A stretch of 64,000 nt of DNA, taken from Skeletonema tropicum (lineage: Eukaryota > Bacillariophyta > Thalassiosirophyceae > Thalassiosirales > Thalassiosiraceae). The number at the start of each line of letters is the position of its first letter. Positions within the stretch are counted from its first letter, which is position 1. Location of the stretch: contig CM074135.1 of assembly GCA_037178625.1 (NCBI GenBank), positions 436,001 through 500,000 on the forward strand, given 5' to 3'. Under the pieces are notes generated by a model that worked only from the letters and a program-made list of their open reading frames with translations, had not been told where the DNA came from and did not search any database. The position numbers were made by a program, and so were the translations under genes. Positions 11,211-21,589 of the stretch are shown here, piece by piece.

Positions 11211-11282
11211 GTTCCGATAGATCAGTGGTAGATCGTTTCGTTTACACCGAAAAGGTCGGGGGTTCGAAACCATCTCGGAACA
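11211..11282 (+). tRNA. tRNA-Val (anticodon UAC)
   Basis: 72 nt that fold as a full cloverleaf: acceptor GTTCCGA/TCGGAAC with discriminator A, D arm GATC-AGTGGTA-GATC, anticodon arm TTTCG-TTTACAC-CGAAA with TAC at positions 34-36, five-base variable loop, T loop TTCGAAA. The T stem has one G-A mismatch. A box and B box (GGTTCGAAACC) are both recognisable, and CCA is not encoded, as expected for a nuclear eukaryotic tRNA. No intron. Confidence 0.9.
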
Positions 11283-11286
11283 TACG

Positions 11287-11291
11287 TTTTT
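11287..11291 (+). terminator. Pol III T-run terminator of the tRNA
   Basis: Five T residues four bases after the tRNA 3' end. Confidence 0.7.
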
Positions 11292-11692
11292 GACCTCCTT
11301 CTCAACACCACCCCGTTTTTTCAAGTCTTTCTCGACAACATTCTCTTTTTTGTTTCCTTCTAACAGCACAGGCACTGCGGCGCAATACTTACAATCAACT
11401 ATGTATATCAGTACTTCCTCAGCAAAAAACAGTGCTAGAGATTTGATAGAGATATCATTCATGTTTTACTAATTCGGTAACTAATGAATACCTCATCTTC
11501 TTAACGTATACTTATTCCCCCCTACTAAATGTATTTTTTCTTTTTTCTTTTTTTCATTTCTTTTTTTTTCTCATTCATTCATTTCTTACAATAGAGCATC
11601 ATCACGAAATTTTTCACTCACACCCCAATCGTGATCTTTTTCATTACACAGCAACCTGAGCTAGAGAGAGTTGCACAAAAGAACCAACTTAT

Positions 11693-14643
11693 CTAAGCAT
11701 TGTAATAGACGCACTTGGACTTAGAGAGCCAAGAGAGACGGTTGCAGCATGAAGAAGAATCCTTGTACAACACATCCCAAGCTTTGGCAAGGCCACCACA
11801 GGAAGAAACAGAAGCAGTGGGGCAATCTTGGACGCACTGACTGAGGGACCAATCGACGTACCACTCATTAGTTCCTGTGGCTTCAGTACCCTTGGAGTCG
11901 TGGATGCAACCATCCTTGTCCCAGTTGACATTTGCCTCGCAACAATCTTCAAGGGAGGAATAGAGCTTGGTGCTTGTTGTAATAGTGTCTTCGCAAGTGA
12001 CCCCAGCTGCATCAGTAGGTGCAGTAACTGCGCCAGCTGCGCTGCATGTAATGGTTGAACCGGCAACGTTAGCTTTTTGGTGAGCAAGGCATTTGGTACG
12101 TTCGCTTGGATCGGCAAAGAACATCTCAGAAACAGTGTCTGTAGACAAGGCTACACAGGTCTCCTCCTGGACCCAGTTGATGGACTTGCAGCAATTCTCG
12201 ACACTCGCATCGTAGAAAACTGCGGATGAATCACTAATGACACCATCGCATTGATCAGGGTAATCATCACCTATTGCGAGGGTGGTACCTGAAACTGGCT
12301 GCACAGTGAGAATAGGGTCGCCGTCTGCAATAGTATCACCGTCCGTACAGTCTAAAGTATAAATTGAAGTAAGGCGTAAACAAAACATTGGTTAGATGGT
12401 GACTTGAACAATCATATCAAGTTGACCAACACAAGACTGAAACAATTTTACAAACTCACCCAACACACAGGCGCTCCATGAACTGTTCTTCCTCCATTCT
12501 CCTGTTCCAGGAGAATCAGAATCTGTGGGGTCAACACCAGTTGTACTAGATGAAACACAAGTGTCCTTGTCGATCCAATTCAACTTCGCGGCGCAACAGA
12601 GGTCAGCTGTTGTGTACATCGGAGTGCTCGTGTCATCTGGACGGCCATTGCACGCAGGGTCCACAGGGGAACCAGAGCCTACAGTGCAATCTTTCTTGCA
12701 CGCTAATGATCAAAACAAAGAATAAGATTAAGTGAGAGGGAAGAACCAGATGATACACAATCACATCAGAAATATTTCAAAGTACGTACCATTCGCACCA
12801 TAATCCACATACCACAAATCCGTTGGCGCATCATTATTTTCACTCAGTTTTTCACACAAATCCTTGTTAACCCAGCCGTATGCTTGTTCGCAGCATTCTG
12901 CTGAGGTTTCATACAAACGAACTCCTGTCTTCGATACAATTCCTCCACATGCAATATCTGCTCCGGTGCCTGTCGCACAGTCTTGTGCGCAAGGTTGATC
13001 ACCGCTTGTTGAGACGTACCACTTCCTAGTCGAAACAGTTGAGATGGTCAAACCCTGGTTGGAACCGTCAATACAAGCTTCCTCATCATTGCTTCCTAGA
13101 AGTGCCTTGCAGCAAGAAGTCGAGGAATCAAAGAAAGTCAACGAACCATTGTCGGCAAGCTCACACTCGACGGAGGCGTTATTACAATCTTTACGGCAGA
13201 CACCATTTTCATAAGAAACATACCACTTGTCAGATCCTCCTGAAGTCGGGAAATTTGGATCAGCACGCGTTTTGCAATACTCCAAGTTAACCCAAGAGTT
13301 TGCAAGTTTGCAGCATTCCTCATCGGTTGCGTAGATTCTTGCAGTAGAAGGAGCTGAAGCACAGTTGTCCCCAACAGTACAATCCTTCCTGCAGCCACTT
13401 GGATCGGGCCAGTACAACTCGGTTGGCTGTCCTTCTCCCGAAGCACTTCTTGTTTCACATCCCGAAACCCAGGACAATTCAGCTGAACAGCAGTCTGCTG
13501 AGCTATCGTACAAAGTAATGTAGGATTTTGTAATAACTCCGCCGCAAGTGGCATCGCTTGGATCAACAGCACAATCCTTCTTGCAGATGGAGTTGCTTGC
13601 ATCAGAATACCATTTAGTACCGGTACCAGCGTAATCAGCGACGCCAGATGATTGAGATCCTACTTCCGATAAGTAGTCGCAATACTCGGGAATGAGATCA
13701 CTGAAATGAGTGCTGCAACAAGTGTCAAGACTGGCGTAGGAAGTCTGCCACGTGAGCAAACCACCACACTCGAATTCATGTTGGGTATCTTCATAAGCTG
13801 TTGAGCTCCCGGTAGTATCGGCATGCACATTGGTGTCGCTGGCTGGATCGAAGAGGTTAGTAGTGTCGCAGTTACGGACGCACTTGTCGTTGCTGGAGCT
13901 AATATACCATTCGGCATTGCCCCTAGCTTTCTGTGGTTGGGGGGGGGGAAGATGTTGAGAAAGGGTGGGAAAAGTTGTGTCAGTGTTGGCGGAAAAAGAC
14001 AAGAGGGGAAACAAGACAAGAATTGAAAAGAAAATGATTGGAAACTTACCACTCCTGTACTGACTTCGAGGCAAGTGTTCTCCATACCTGTATTGCCGCC
14101 ATGGTTGTTCGCGCAACAGGTCTGGATGTCGGATTGAAGCGTGTGTCCTTGCCAGCTCATAATGACGTTGCCGTCAGCCACACAGTAGTGGTCCGGAGCC
14201 ATGGTGGAGTAAGCCTTGCACCAATCAAGGGTTCCAGATGGAGTAGGCAAACCGGCGAGTGTGGTGAGTGCAGATGCGCCACCTGCTTCGTAGACGGTAA
14301 CGGTGAGGTCGTTTGCATTGTCGGGTGGACTAGCGCCGGGACCCCCGGAAGTCCAGTCAGATATGAAAGTAGTAAATGCAGTTCGAGCATCAGTCAAGAT
14401 TTTGCCAGTGGGATCATTGACGCCGTTTTGGGCGATGGTAGGACTACCATCTTTGTCAGTAGTTACAGTTGAGCCAGTTGGAAGACCATTTATGTTGCCA
14501 GCAGCGTCAGTTGCCCAATTAGTGCTGCCGTTGTTCTTGACGACCATGAGACAGTAACCATTGTCTTCATTGTCAAGAACGACCTTGAAGGCAGAGGCCT
14601 GGTTGGCCAAGGCAGCGACAGTAGCGGCGAAGAGGAGCTTCAT
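11693..14643 (-). CDS. Secreted cysteine-rich nine-repeat protein, candidate cell-surface/cell-wall protein
   Basis: Four exons: 14643-14050, 13930-12790, 12702-12460, 12351-11693, all GT-AG with matching phases, 878 codons. A signal peptide MKLLFAATVAALANQASA opens it. An N-terminal globular part (about 190 residues, ending with a partial Cys unit) precedes nine repeats of 50-80 residues. Each has the form WY-x5-8-C-x2-DC, then often CGG, then Y-x5-6-CC, then W-x4-6-C, i.e. about six Cys that can form disulfides. Repeat eight lacks the DC pair and is longer. No transmembrane segment or anchor follows the last repeat. The pattern recalls the Cys-rich, carbohydrate-binding-like repeats of diatom wall proteins such as p150, but I cannot confirm that family by eye. 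Ligand and role are unknown. Confidence 0.85.
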
Positions 14644-15317
14644 GGCGACTGATTACTTAGGAGAGGAGGATGAAAGGATGGGATAAAAGGAGGGGAGATT
14701 GGGTTGGGTTGGGTTGGGGTTGTCGATGTTATCTGTTGGGCAGATTATGAGAGGTTTGGAACGCTCGACGAGGCGAATTTGCGGCTCGGATCGACGATTC
14801 ACGAGTTTTGGCCCAACAGGCTTGCAAAAATTTGATTTTCCTTGGGCCGGATTTCATGTAACCTCCAAAATAGAGCCGCCCCTTTTGTTTCATGGGCGGT
14901 TTGATGCTAGTTTTGAGTTACATTGTGGTTTTCGACGTCTGTCAGACATTTGGATTTTTACGCTTTTACTAGATAACGAAACCCCCCTTCACAAGTTTGT
15001 TGGGCCTTTTGAATTTCGGCCCAACAATAGTAATTTTTGTTGGGCCTTTTTACTTAAGCCCTCCCAGACTTGGCCCTTGAGGTTTCTTTCTTGTAAAGGG
15101 CTGCTCTACAGATTCCGGTTTGGCGAGGCGAACTCGGAATCTTGAAGATTCTTTCCCCTCCCTCCTTTCTCCCATCCGATTCAAAAAAGACAGGAGTCTT
15201 TCTGAACCTTCAATAGATACATATTCAGCCGGCGGCGCGCGCCCTCGCTTGCTTTCAATCACCCTCTCAACCTCCCATCATGATGACATCATTAATAGCA
15301 ATAATAACTCCATCAAC
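14644..15317. promoter_or_regulatory. Divergent promoter region with clustered TTGGGCC/GGCCCAA motifs
   Basis: Separates two head-to-head genes, the Cys-rich secreted protein (-) and the CDGSH protein (+). GGCCCAA or TTGGGCC cores occur at about 14811, 14848, 15000, 15018 and 15038, with a related TTGGCCC near 15069. Similar cores are known as plant promoter elements (site II/TCP-type); the role here is inferred only. Function could equally reflect a decayed repeat. Confidence 0.35.
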
Positions 15318-16113
15318 ATGAAAACATTCTTTGCCTTAGCTTCAATCTGCGCCTCGGCTTCAGCCTTTGCCCCAGCAGCGAACTCTGCTGTTGAGAGTGA
15401 GTATTTCTTTCCTTTCTTCTTACTTTTGACGATTGGATGCACCGTAGCGACACCCTTCAAAGGTGCTGATGTTGTCGATGACGTCAGAGAGATTGAACAT
15501 GGCTATATAATATAAGTATGGCTGAAAACACCTTCTCTTGCAAAAGAAGTTGTTTCGTACAAACATACTTGTCTTTGATGGAGGATGATTCATGGAGATA
15601 TCAAGTGTTTGAGACTAGTGACGGGACGCTTTCTACCCATCGTCACATTGGTGTCTATGAGTTCCATCATGAATCAGTGCTTCGCAAGCCAGTGTTCTCT
15701 CATCTCAAGCCTTTGTGATACCTCCATCTCACTAACCTGCCTTCTTCCCTTTTTCTATCAATCACGACGAACAATTCATCATTGTTATATTTGCTACCAT
15801 ACCCTTCATGTCAATTTTATTTCATCACCTAAACTCAACTATAATGTATTTGCGGAATTCTGATCGCAACAAATAATATGAACAACAACAACAAAAAAAA
15901 GCCCGTCTATTCGACAAAATCAACAATAAAATTGATCTCGACTCTCCCAAAGTTGCTACGATGGACAAACTATCCAACGGTGACAAGAAAGTGTACTGCC
16001 GTTGCTGGCAATCTGGTACATTTCCATTGTGTGATGGATCTCACATGGCACACAATAAGGAGACCGGGGACAACGTTGGCCCATTGATTGTTAGTGTTGA
16101 CAAGGCTGAGTAA
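15318..16113 (+). CDS. Plastid-targeted CDGSH iron-sulfur domain (NEET) protein
   Basis: Small 2Fe-2S protein, 96 aa. Exon 1 (15318-15396) encodes [19 protein letters not shown], an ER signal peptide whose cleavage site carries ASAFAP, the diatom plastid-import motif. A GTGAGT donor follows. Exon 2 (15902-16113) encodes the CDGSH finger [16 protein letters not shown]: ligands Cys, Cys, Cys and His in the order C-x-C-x8-CDGSH. NEET proteins bind a labile 2Fe-2S cluster and act in cluster or electron transfer; plant NEET is also plastid/mitochondrial. The 505-nt intron is long for this window and its acceptor (AG at 15900-15901, after a run of A) lacks a pyrimidine tract, so the exon 2 border or an additional exon is uncertain. 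The phase is correct as drawn and the finger itself is clear. Confidence 0.75.
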
Positions 16114-16473
16114 GCGTTGGAAAGAGAGATTGTGCAAAGGGCAATGTGAATAGGTTGTGACTTGGCAGTGCGTTGGCTAGAGTACTTGTGGCTGTGATGT
16201 TGTTACTGAGTATCATTATTTCACGTGTCGGGTGGGAATATCAGGCTCAAGTGTTTTTCAATGTGTGCTGAGAACGAATAAGCTAATTGCGATTTTATGC
16301 TTTCTACATTGTGTGTTTGTAGCATGTGTCAAGGCTTGGATATATATGCGCGGGCTTCTATCATTGAGGCACCTTAAGTACCGACCCCAAGGCGATTTCG
16401 GAAATCAACAAGTCAACACAAGAAAAACCAAGAAAGGCTGCTTAGCTGCAAAGGATTGTTGCATTATTCAGCA
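16114..16473. other. Intergenic between convergent genes
   Basis: 3' regions of the CDGSH gene (+) and the OTU gene (-). Nothing else recognised. Confidence 0.7.
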
Positions 16474-17427
16474 TCATATGTTCAGCACCTTGAAATCTCC
16501 AATGAAATCTTCCTTCTTTTCATCTACTTTGTCTCCGTCTTCATTAGTATTCATATTCGCAAGCCTCTTCTTGGCTTTTTCTGTGGCAAGACAGCACTTT
16601 TTGTACGTCCGACCAGAGCCGCAGGGACATGGGGATCCTTTCGTGGGTGCTCGTTTCTTCTTGGTTTTGTCTTTTGAATTGGTTGATTTGGTTTTCGATG
16701 TTTCTTCTTCGTCATCATCATCAAAATCGGTGGTACGTTTACTTTTCACATTCTTTCGAGATCGTGTAGGACGATGTTGTTTTTCCCCTTTGGACTGCTG
16801 CCTCTGCCCACGATTATTAGAACCATCAATGGGATGAACACTATTATAATGATCATTGCCATGATAGGACAATAACAAATCCGAAGAATAGTCCAATGAT
16901 TGGTCATCATTCTCCTCTCGATCGACAACAAATCTGAGCACACCATAATGAGTGGAGAAGACCTTGATGCCCCTTTTATACACTCTACTAGCTGCAACGA
17001 TTTCTATATCACTCCCCCAAGTCGTGTGCTCCCTCATATGATCGACGTAGTCATCTATATTCATAATATCTTCGTCATCTTCGTTCATTAACAAGAAGTT
17101 TTGGAATTCATCCTTATTTCGTTCGAGGTAGTCGCAAATTTCGCTTCGTACTGCTCCATGTTCATCTCCATTGTCGTTGTAGAGTTGATCAGATAATGAA
17201 CGGAAGAGGCAGTTGCCGTCTGAATTCATCTCGTGGATGAGATGGCCTTGGTTGAGCAGCTGATTTCGAAATTGTGTGTCATCGTCATCATCTTTGTCGA
17301 GAGAGGAATAATGATTGCTCTTGGACTTTCCGCCGCGCTTATTCTTTGCCTTCTTGTCTGTGTTGTTGCTGCCTCCCTTTGTCTTGCTATTATGAGTATT
17401 CTTATTTCCTCCTTTCTTCTTTGCCAT
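16474..17427 (-). CDS. OTU-family cysteine protease (deubiquitinase) with C-terminal SEC-C motif
   Basis: 317 aa, one exon. A Lys/Gly-rich basic N-terminus (1-40) leads into an OTU domain: DGNCLFRSL with Asp70 and catalytic Cys73, and catalytic His193 in NDHYNSVH. The order matches OTUD3-like enzymes that remove ubiquitin from proteins. After a basic linker, CPCGSGRTYKKCC (267-279) is a SEC-C zinc knuckle, as at the end of bacterial SecA, and is followed by an acidic tail. The OTU part is the usual length. Substrate and location are not evident; the basic N-terminus may be a nuclear signal. Confidence 0.92.
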   Translation of the reverse strand: MAKKKGGNKNTHNSKTKGGSNNTDKKAKNKRGGKSKSNHYSSLDKDDDDDTQFRNQLLNQGHLIHEMNSDGNCLFRSLSDQLYNDNGDEHGAVRSEICDYLERNKDEFQNFLLMNEDDEDIMNIDDYVDHMREHTTWGSDIEIVAASRVYKRGIKVFSTHYGVLRFVVDREENDDQSLDYSSDLLLSYHGNDHYNSVHPIDGSNNRGQRQQSKGEKQHRPTRSRKNVKSKRTTDFDDDDEEETSKTKSTNSKDKTKKKRAPTKGSPCPCGSGRTYKKCCLATEKAKKRLANMNTNEDGDKVDEKKEDFIGDFKVLNI

Positions 17428-18005
17428 TGTCTGTGCTTTCGATGATGCTCTTCCTCTTGCTCTGTTGTCCGCTGTTGCTACACAACATCATCATCCTCTT
17501 TCAGTTTCAGGGACCCCTGCATTACTTCTTATGTTATGTTGTAGGTCAGGCGTGTCTGAGTTTATTATTGTGGCTCGTATTATGGTGCTTGGTTCGCGCG
17601 TGTGCGAGGGAGGTGAATACTTGTATTGTTATACCTATCTACATCATTATATTTAAGACCAACTAGAAGTACCAACTAACACAACAACATGCTCGCTCAT
17701 CATGGCATGTTTTCCGCCTACCACTCTCCACCTCCGTCCCTCCCAATCTAAGACTACAATGACATAAAAAACGTGCCAGATGCCCTCTTAGGGTCATTAA
17801 AAACGTTATTGGTGAATAATCAGGTCACTCCGTGAAGCGCCCCCGGAGGAACGGTTGGCACGCCAAAGTAGTTTTGTTGGTACGTGTAAAACAGAGAAGT
17901 GAGAGCAAATAGGAAAGAAGGTCAAATGTAAGAGTGGATTAATTTGTCCAAGCATACAAGCATAGTAGTTCATGTATGTATATGTATATTGATTATACTT
18001 TAGTG
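17428..18005. other. Intergenic, promoter side of the OTU gene
   Basis: No gene supported. Marks the left edge of the repeat-rich accessory block. Confidence 0.6.
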
Positions 18006-18575
18006 TTACAAGTTTTCATTATTTGATGTGAGGTCATTGTACCAGTTAAGAAGAAATTCACAGCCACCTAGGTAAGTCCTATCTTCTGCATTTGGGTTGG
18101 GATCTACTGCAGCAATCCTCTCCTCTATTAGTGTTTTTGATGTTGCTGCTCTGACTCTAATATCTTCAAGGTATGCCTTCCGGGTTGCATATGCCTCTGT
18201 GGTCCCAATTTTCATGAGCACCTGCCTTACTTGAGCTCACTAGCAGGTTCGTTACCAATTGCAAGACAGCTCAAATCTTCCACCCTAGATGTGGCCACAA
18301 GCTCCAACACAAGTGTGGACCTTGTTCCTGTCTTGCCTGCTGGGTAGTGTACAGTTAGACACTGAAATTGCTTGCCAGGCCCTACAGTCACTCCCTGACT
18401 CTTGTGGATGGACAGTGCCTTGCAGCACCTGAGTGGGAGCTCGAACACTGCAACACTTCCTTTCACATCTCTCCTCCACCATTGGAATAGGGATGCAGGT
18501 ACGCGGGAGATCAGGGAAGAACTTGTCCGCTTCTGGTATATCCGAGTCAGGGAAGTCTACTATTGCATACTGAAT
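18006..18575 (-). pseudogene. Broken C-terminal part of a PIF1-like helicase
   Basis: Three frames join end to end. From about 18575: IVDFPD and a PIPMVEERCE segment; then ELPLRCCKALSIHKSQGVTV, which is the conserved late helicase region ALTIHKSQG; then VATSRVEDLSCLAIGNEP, the VALSRV region; then after a second shift near 18225 a tail ending at 18006. PIF1-type helicases of this style occur in diatom genomes both as free multicopy genes and within Helitron-type elements. No N-terminal Walker A part and no Rep domain are seen nearby, so this is a relic of unknown parent. Confidence 0.75.
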
Positions 18576-19829
18576 TTTGTTATCTTCACCATCACCATGA
18601 GCATGAGCGTAGGGGTAGGGGTTATCTTAACCATCACCATCTCTCCAATCGTTCGAAACAACGTTTCCACCAAAACGTGTTCCGAAATAAAAGAGAGAGC
18701 ATCGAAATAATTTACTACTAATTGCCGTCTAAATCGAAGACCTCGTGACGTTATCTGCGGTGATGATATCGATGTTTCGTTCGACGGTGTGTTTGATCTT
18801 GTCAGAGTTCGTTCAAATTTGCCTCTGATGACAAAGAGACACACCTCTCAAAAGCAACTTCCAAAACTTGCCGCCAACAAAACTAATATCCCGCGCAGCT
18901 TGCGCACGACCTCACGGCTGTCCCAGGAAAGAATTAGTGAGTTTTAGCGATTTTTCTTATTCATTTCAGATGCCCATCTGCTTCAACAAGTTCCGCTCCT
19001 GTCCGCCCCCACTTAGAGACGCCCTCGCGCAATGGCCAAAAATTCCAAAAAGTTGCATAACTACGCCCTACCGTGCTCAGAAGAACCATTGCCATTGCTT
19101 CCACATACTGCTTTTGCTGGACCTTTCATTTACAGTAGCTTCATCAAGTGCAGCCGGGCATCCCATACAAAAAGGTCCAGCGAACTCGGTAATGCAGCTC
19201 AACGAAACGATGATGCGTGCGCGAAACTTATTATTGGAACTTTTGTTGTTCTTGTCGATTGGAGAGTCATGTTGGTACACCATCAATGGAGGCGCAGACG
19301 AGTACAGCCTCGCTCGTAGACTTGGATTCTTTAGGAAGGACGATAAGTATGCTTTCCTTGTCGGCACTGGGCTGGTATCATACACTTGTACGTTCAATCC
19401 AGTTACTATTGAGCGTGAGAAGATGGAGAAGATACAAATCAATAGAGATGAATGGAACAATTTGATGATTGAATATAAAAGTAATGAGGTGTGAGCCGGC
19501 TCAAGTTGATTGGAGGAATGATTTGATTTAATACTACGAACGTCCTGTTTGAATGGCAGCGGATATACGTGACAAAAACTTTGCCATCAGCTCGTTCTAC
19601 CGCTCCAAGATATGACAACAATGCAGCGCATTTAAAGTGGCAATTTTGTTTCTGAGAGATAACATTTATTCACATCAAGCAACTGCGCGAAACTGTCCTT
19701 ATTTGGTTTAACGGGAGGAGGTTGTGTGTTTGGGGGCTCTAAGCTACTGCAGACGCAACGATTCAACACAAAGTTAACTTCATCAAATCAGACCTGATCG
19801 TCAGGATGCAATAGCGTTAGATTATTGTG
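18576..19829. other. Gene-poor stretch with one dispersed repeat copy
   Basis: Contains the repeat at 18805-18905. A 208-codon frame at 18868-19494 (+) starts inside that repeat and has no recognisable domain; I do not call it a gene. Confidence 0.5.
18805..18905 (+). repeat. Dispersed direct repeat, copy 1
   Basis: About 100 bp starting GAGTTCGTTCAAATTTGCCT and ending CCCGCGCAGCTTGCGC; a second copy in the same orientation is at 22405-22500 with a few small indels. Confidence 0.85.
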
Positions 19830-20480
19830 CAAGGCATTTGTGATTCAACAAGTCGAAGTGCTCAGACTTCTTCTATATATCAATGTGGACGACATATCAA
19901 CTCAGACCTAACAAATATCGTACTAAGTCCATACAATCACTATACTACTCAATTTTGGCTCATTTTAATGCCCTCGTCAGGACACATTTAGTGCTTCTAT
20001 TGTGCATTCACACGTGATTTTACAGATTGAAGTCACCAGACCTCTTCCATGCATTCATGTGGACGACATATCAACTCCAACCTCGGGTATGTCATCTGTA
20101 GTTCGTATGACACTACGCTACTCAGTCACGGCCAAATCAATAAATGCCTCATCAGGACACATTGAGTGCTTCTATTGTGTGATATATCAGTGATGTAAGA
20201 GGTTTCAATAATCAGGCCTCATCTATGCATCCATGTGGACGACATATCAACTCCAACCTCGGGTATGTCATCTGTAGCTCGTATATCAATATGCTACTCA
20301 ATCTTTGTCAAGCCCAGTGCCCTCTTCAAAACACATATTTTGACTATATTGTGTGATGTGTTTGTGCTTGAGAACATTTTAGTCAGCAAACCTCTTCTAT
20401 GCATACATATAGACAACATATCAACTCTAACCTCGGATATGGCATCTGCAGTGTACAAAGCAACCTTATAATGATCGATT
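19830..20480 (+). repeat. Tandem array 1, period about 175 bp, four units
   Basis: The anchor TGTGGACGACATATCAACTC or a close variant begins at 19884, 20058, 20234 and 20408 (spacings 174, 176, 174). Units diverge at the edges. Confidence 0.85.
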
Positions 20481-20539
20481 TGGGCAACGTGTTAGCTCAG
20501 TATTTTGACACCATTTTATGCGTCTAGCATCGTCAATTC

Positions 20540-21425
20540 AAGCAATATCCGCTACTAGTGGTGCATTATAGTTGGCAACGGTAGTACGAAAGGACATATA
20601 CACGGCTCATGGTAACTAAACTTGTAGCGACGATGTTACAGTCTCGTATGCGACGTGATGAAGGCCAATTGAGCGTAGAGCTAGCTGTTTGCGACACATT
20701 TATGTGAGTAGCGACGTGAATATGAGCCTGAGCCGCTGCTAGTGGTGCATAATAGTTGGCAACGATATTGTAGTACGAAAGGACATATACACGGCTCATG
20801 GTAACTACACTTGTAGCGGCGATGCTGCAGTCTCGTATGCGACGTGATGAAGGCCAATTGAGCGTAGAGCTAGCTGTTTGCGACATATTTATGTGTGTAG
20901 CGACGTGAATATGAGCCTGAGCCGCTGCTGGTGGTTCATTATAGTTGGCAACGATAGTATAGAAGGAAATGTATACGGCTCATGGTAACTACACTTGTAG
21001 CGGAGATGTTACAGCCTCGTATGCGACTCGGTGAAGGCCAATTGAGCGTAGAGCCAGCTCCGTCTTTCACCAACTCAATGTGTGCAGCGACGTGAATATG
21101 AGCCTGAGCCGCTGCTGGTGGTTCATTATAGTTGGCAACGATAGTATAGAAGGAAATGTATACGGCTCATGGTAACTACACTTGTAGCGGAGATGTTACA
21201 GCCTCGTATGCGACTTGATGAAGGCCAGTTGAGCATAGAGCTAGCTCCGTCTTTCACGATTACAATGACTGTAGCGACATGGATATGAGCCTGAGCCGCT
21301 GCTGGTGGTTCATTATAGTTGGCAACGATGTATAGAAGGAAATGAATACGGCTCATGAGGACTACACTTGTAGCGGCGATGCTGCAGTCTCGTATGCGAC
21401 TTGATGAAGGCACAGTAGAATTCAA
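20540..21425 (+). repeat. Tandem array 2, period about 186 bp, five units
   Basis: The anchor TAGTTGGCAACG begins at 20569, 20753, 20942, 21129 and 21315 (spacings 184, 189, 187, 186). Units also share GTAGCG-GATG and GAGCCTGAGCCGCTGCT. Confidence 0.9.
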
Positions 21426-21507
21426 TCACGGATAAACCCGTGACTGACTGACAGTTTCTGGCGGGAAAGAGGCTGGAAAGAGGTTGGTAAGGCCGTGACC
21501 TCCTATC

Positions 21508-21587
21508 CCAACCATGGCATGGAGGTAGGTAAGAGATAGTAGTAAGAAACAAGCTAAGCATGACCTCTTCAGGGCATCAGATAATCA
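21508..21587 (+). repeat. Direct repeat flanking array 3, left copy
   Basis: Contains CCCAACCATGG and then ACAAGCTAA-CATGACCTCTT-AGGGCATCAGAT; a diverged copy is at about 22506-22587, so array 3 and copy 2 of the dispersed repeat lie inside a duplicated frame. Confidence 0.7.
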
Positions 21588-21589
21588 GA

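Larger units (their letters stand above)
10799..11692. other. Intergenic with tRNA-Val
   Basis: Contains the promoter of the PP2C gene (GT-rich run 10820-10920), the tRNA at 11211-11282 and a T-rich stretch at 11516-11590 near the 3' end of the next minus-strand gene. No other gene seen. Confidence 0.7.

Noticed and set aside
18868..19494. 208-codon plus-strand frame
   Set aside because: Starts inside a dispersed repeat, has no domain and no supportive composition; competing frames overlap on both strands.
20566..21425. Minus-strand repeated frames over array 2 as a repeat protein
   Set aside because: Open frames arise because the repeat period is near a multiple of three in some units; no start context or function.
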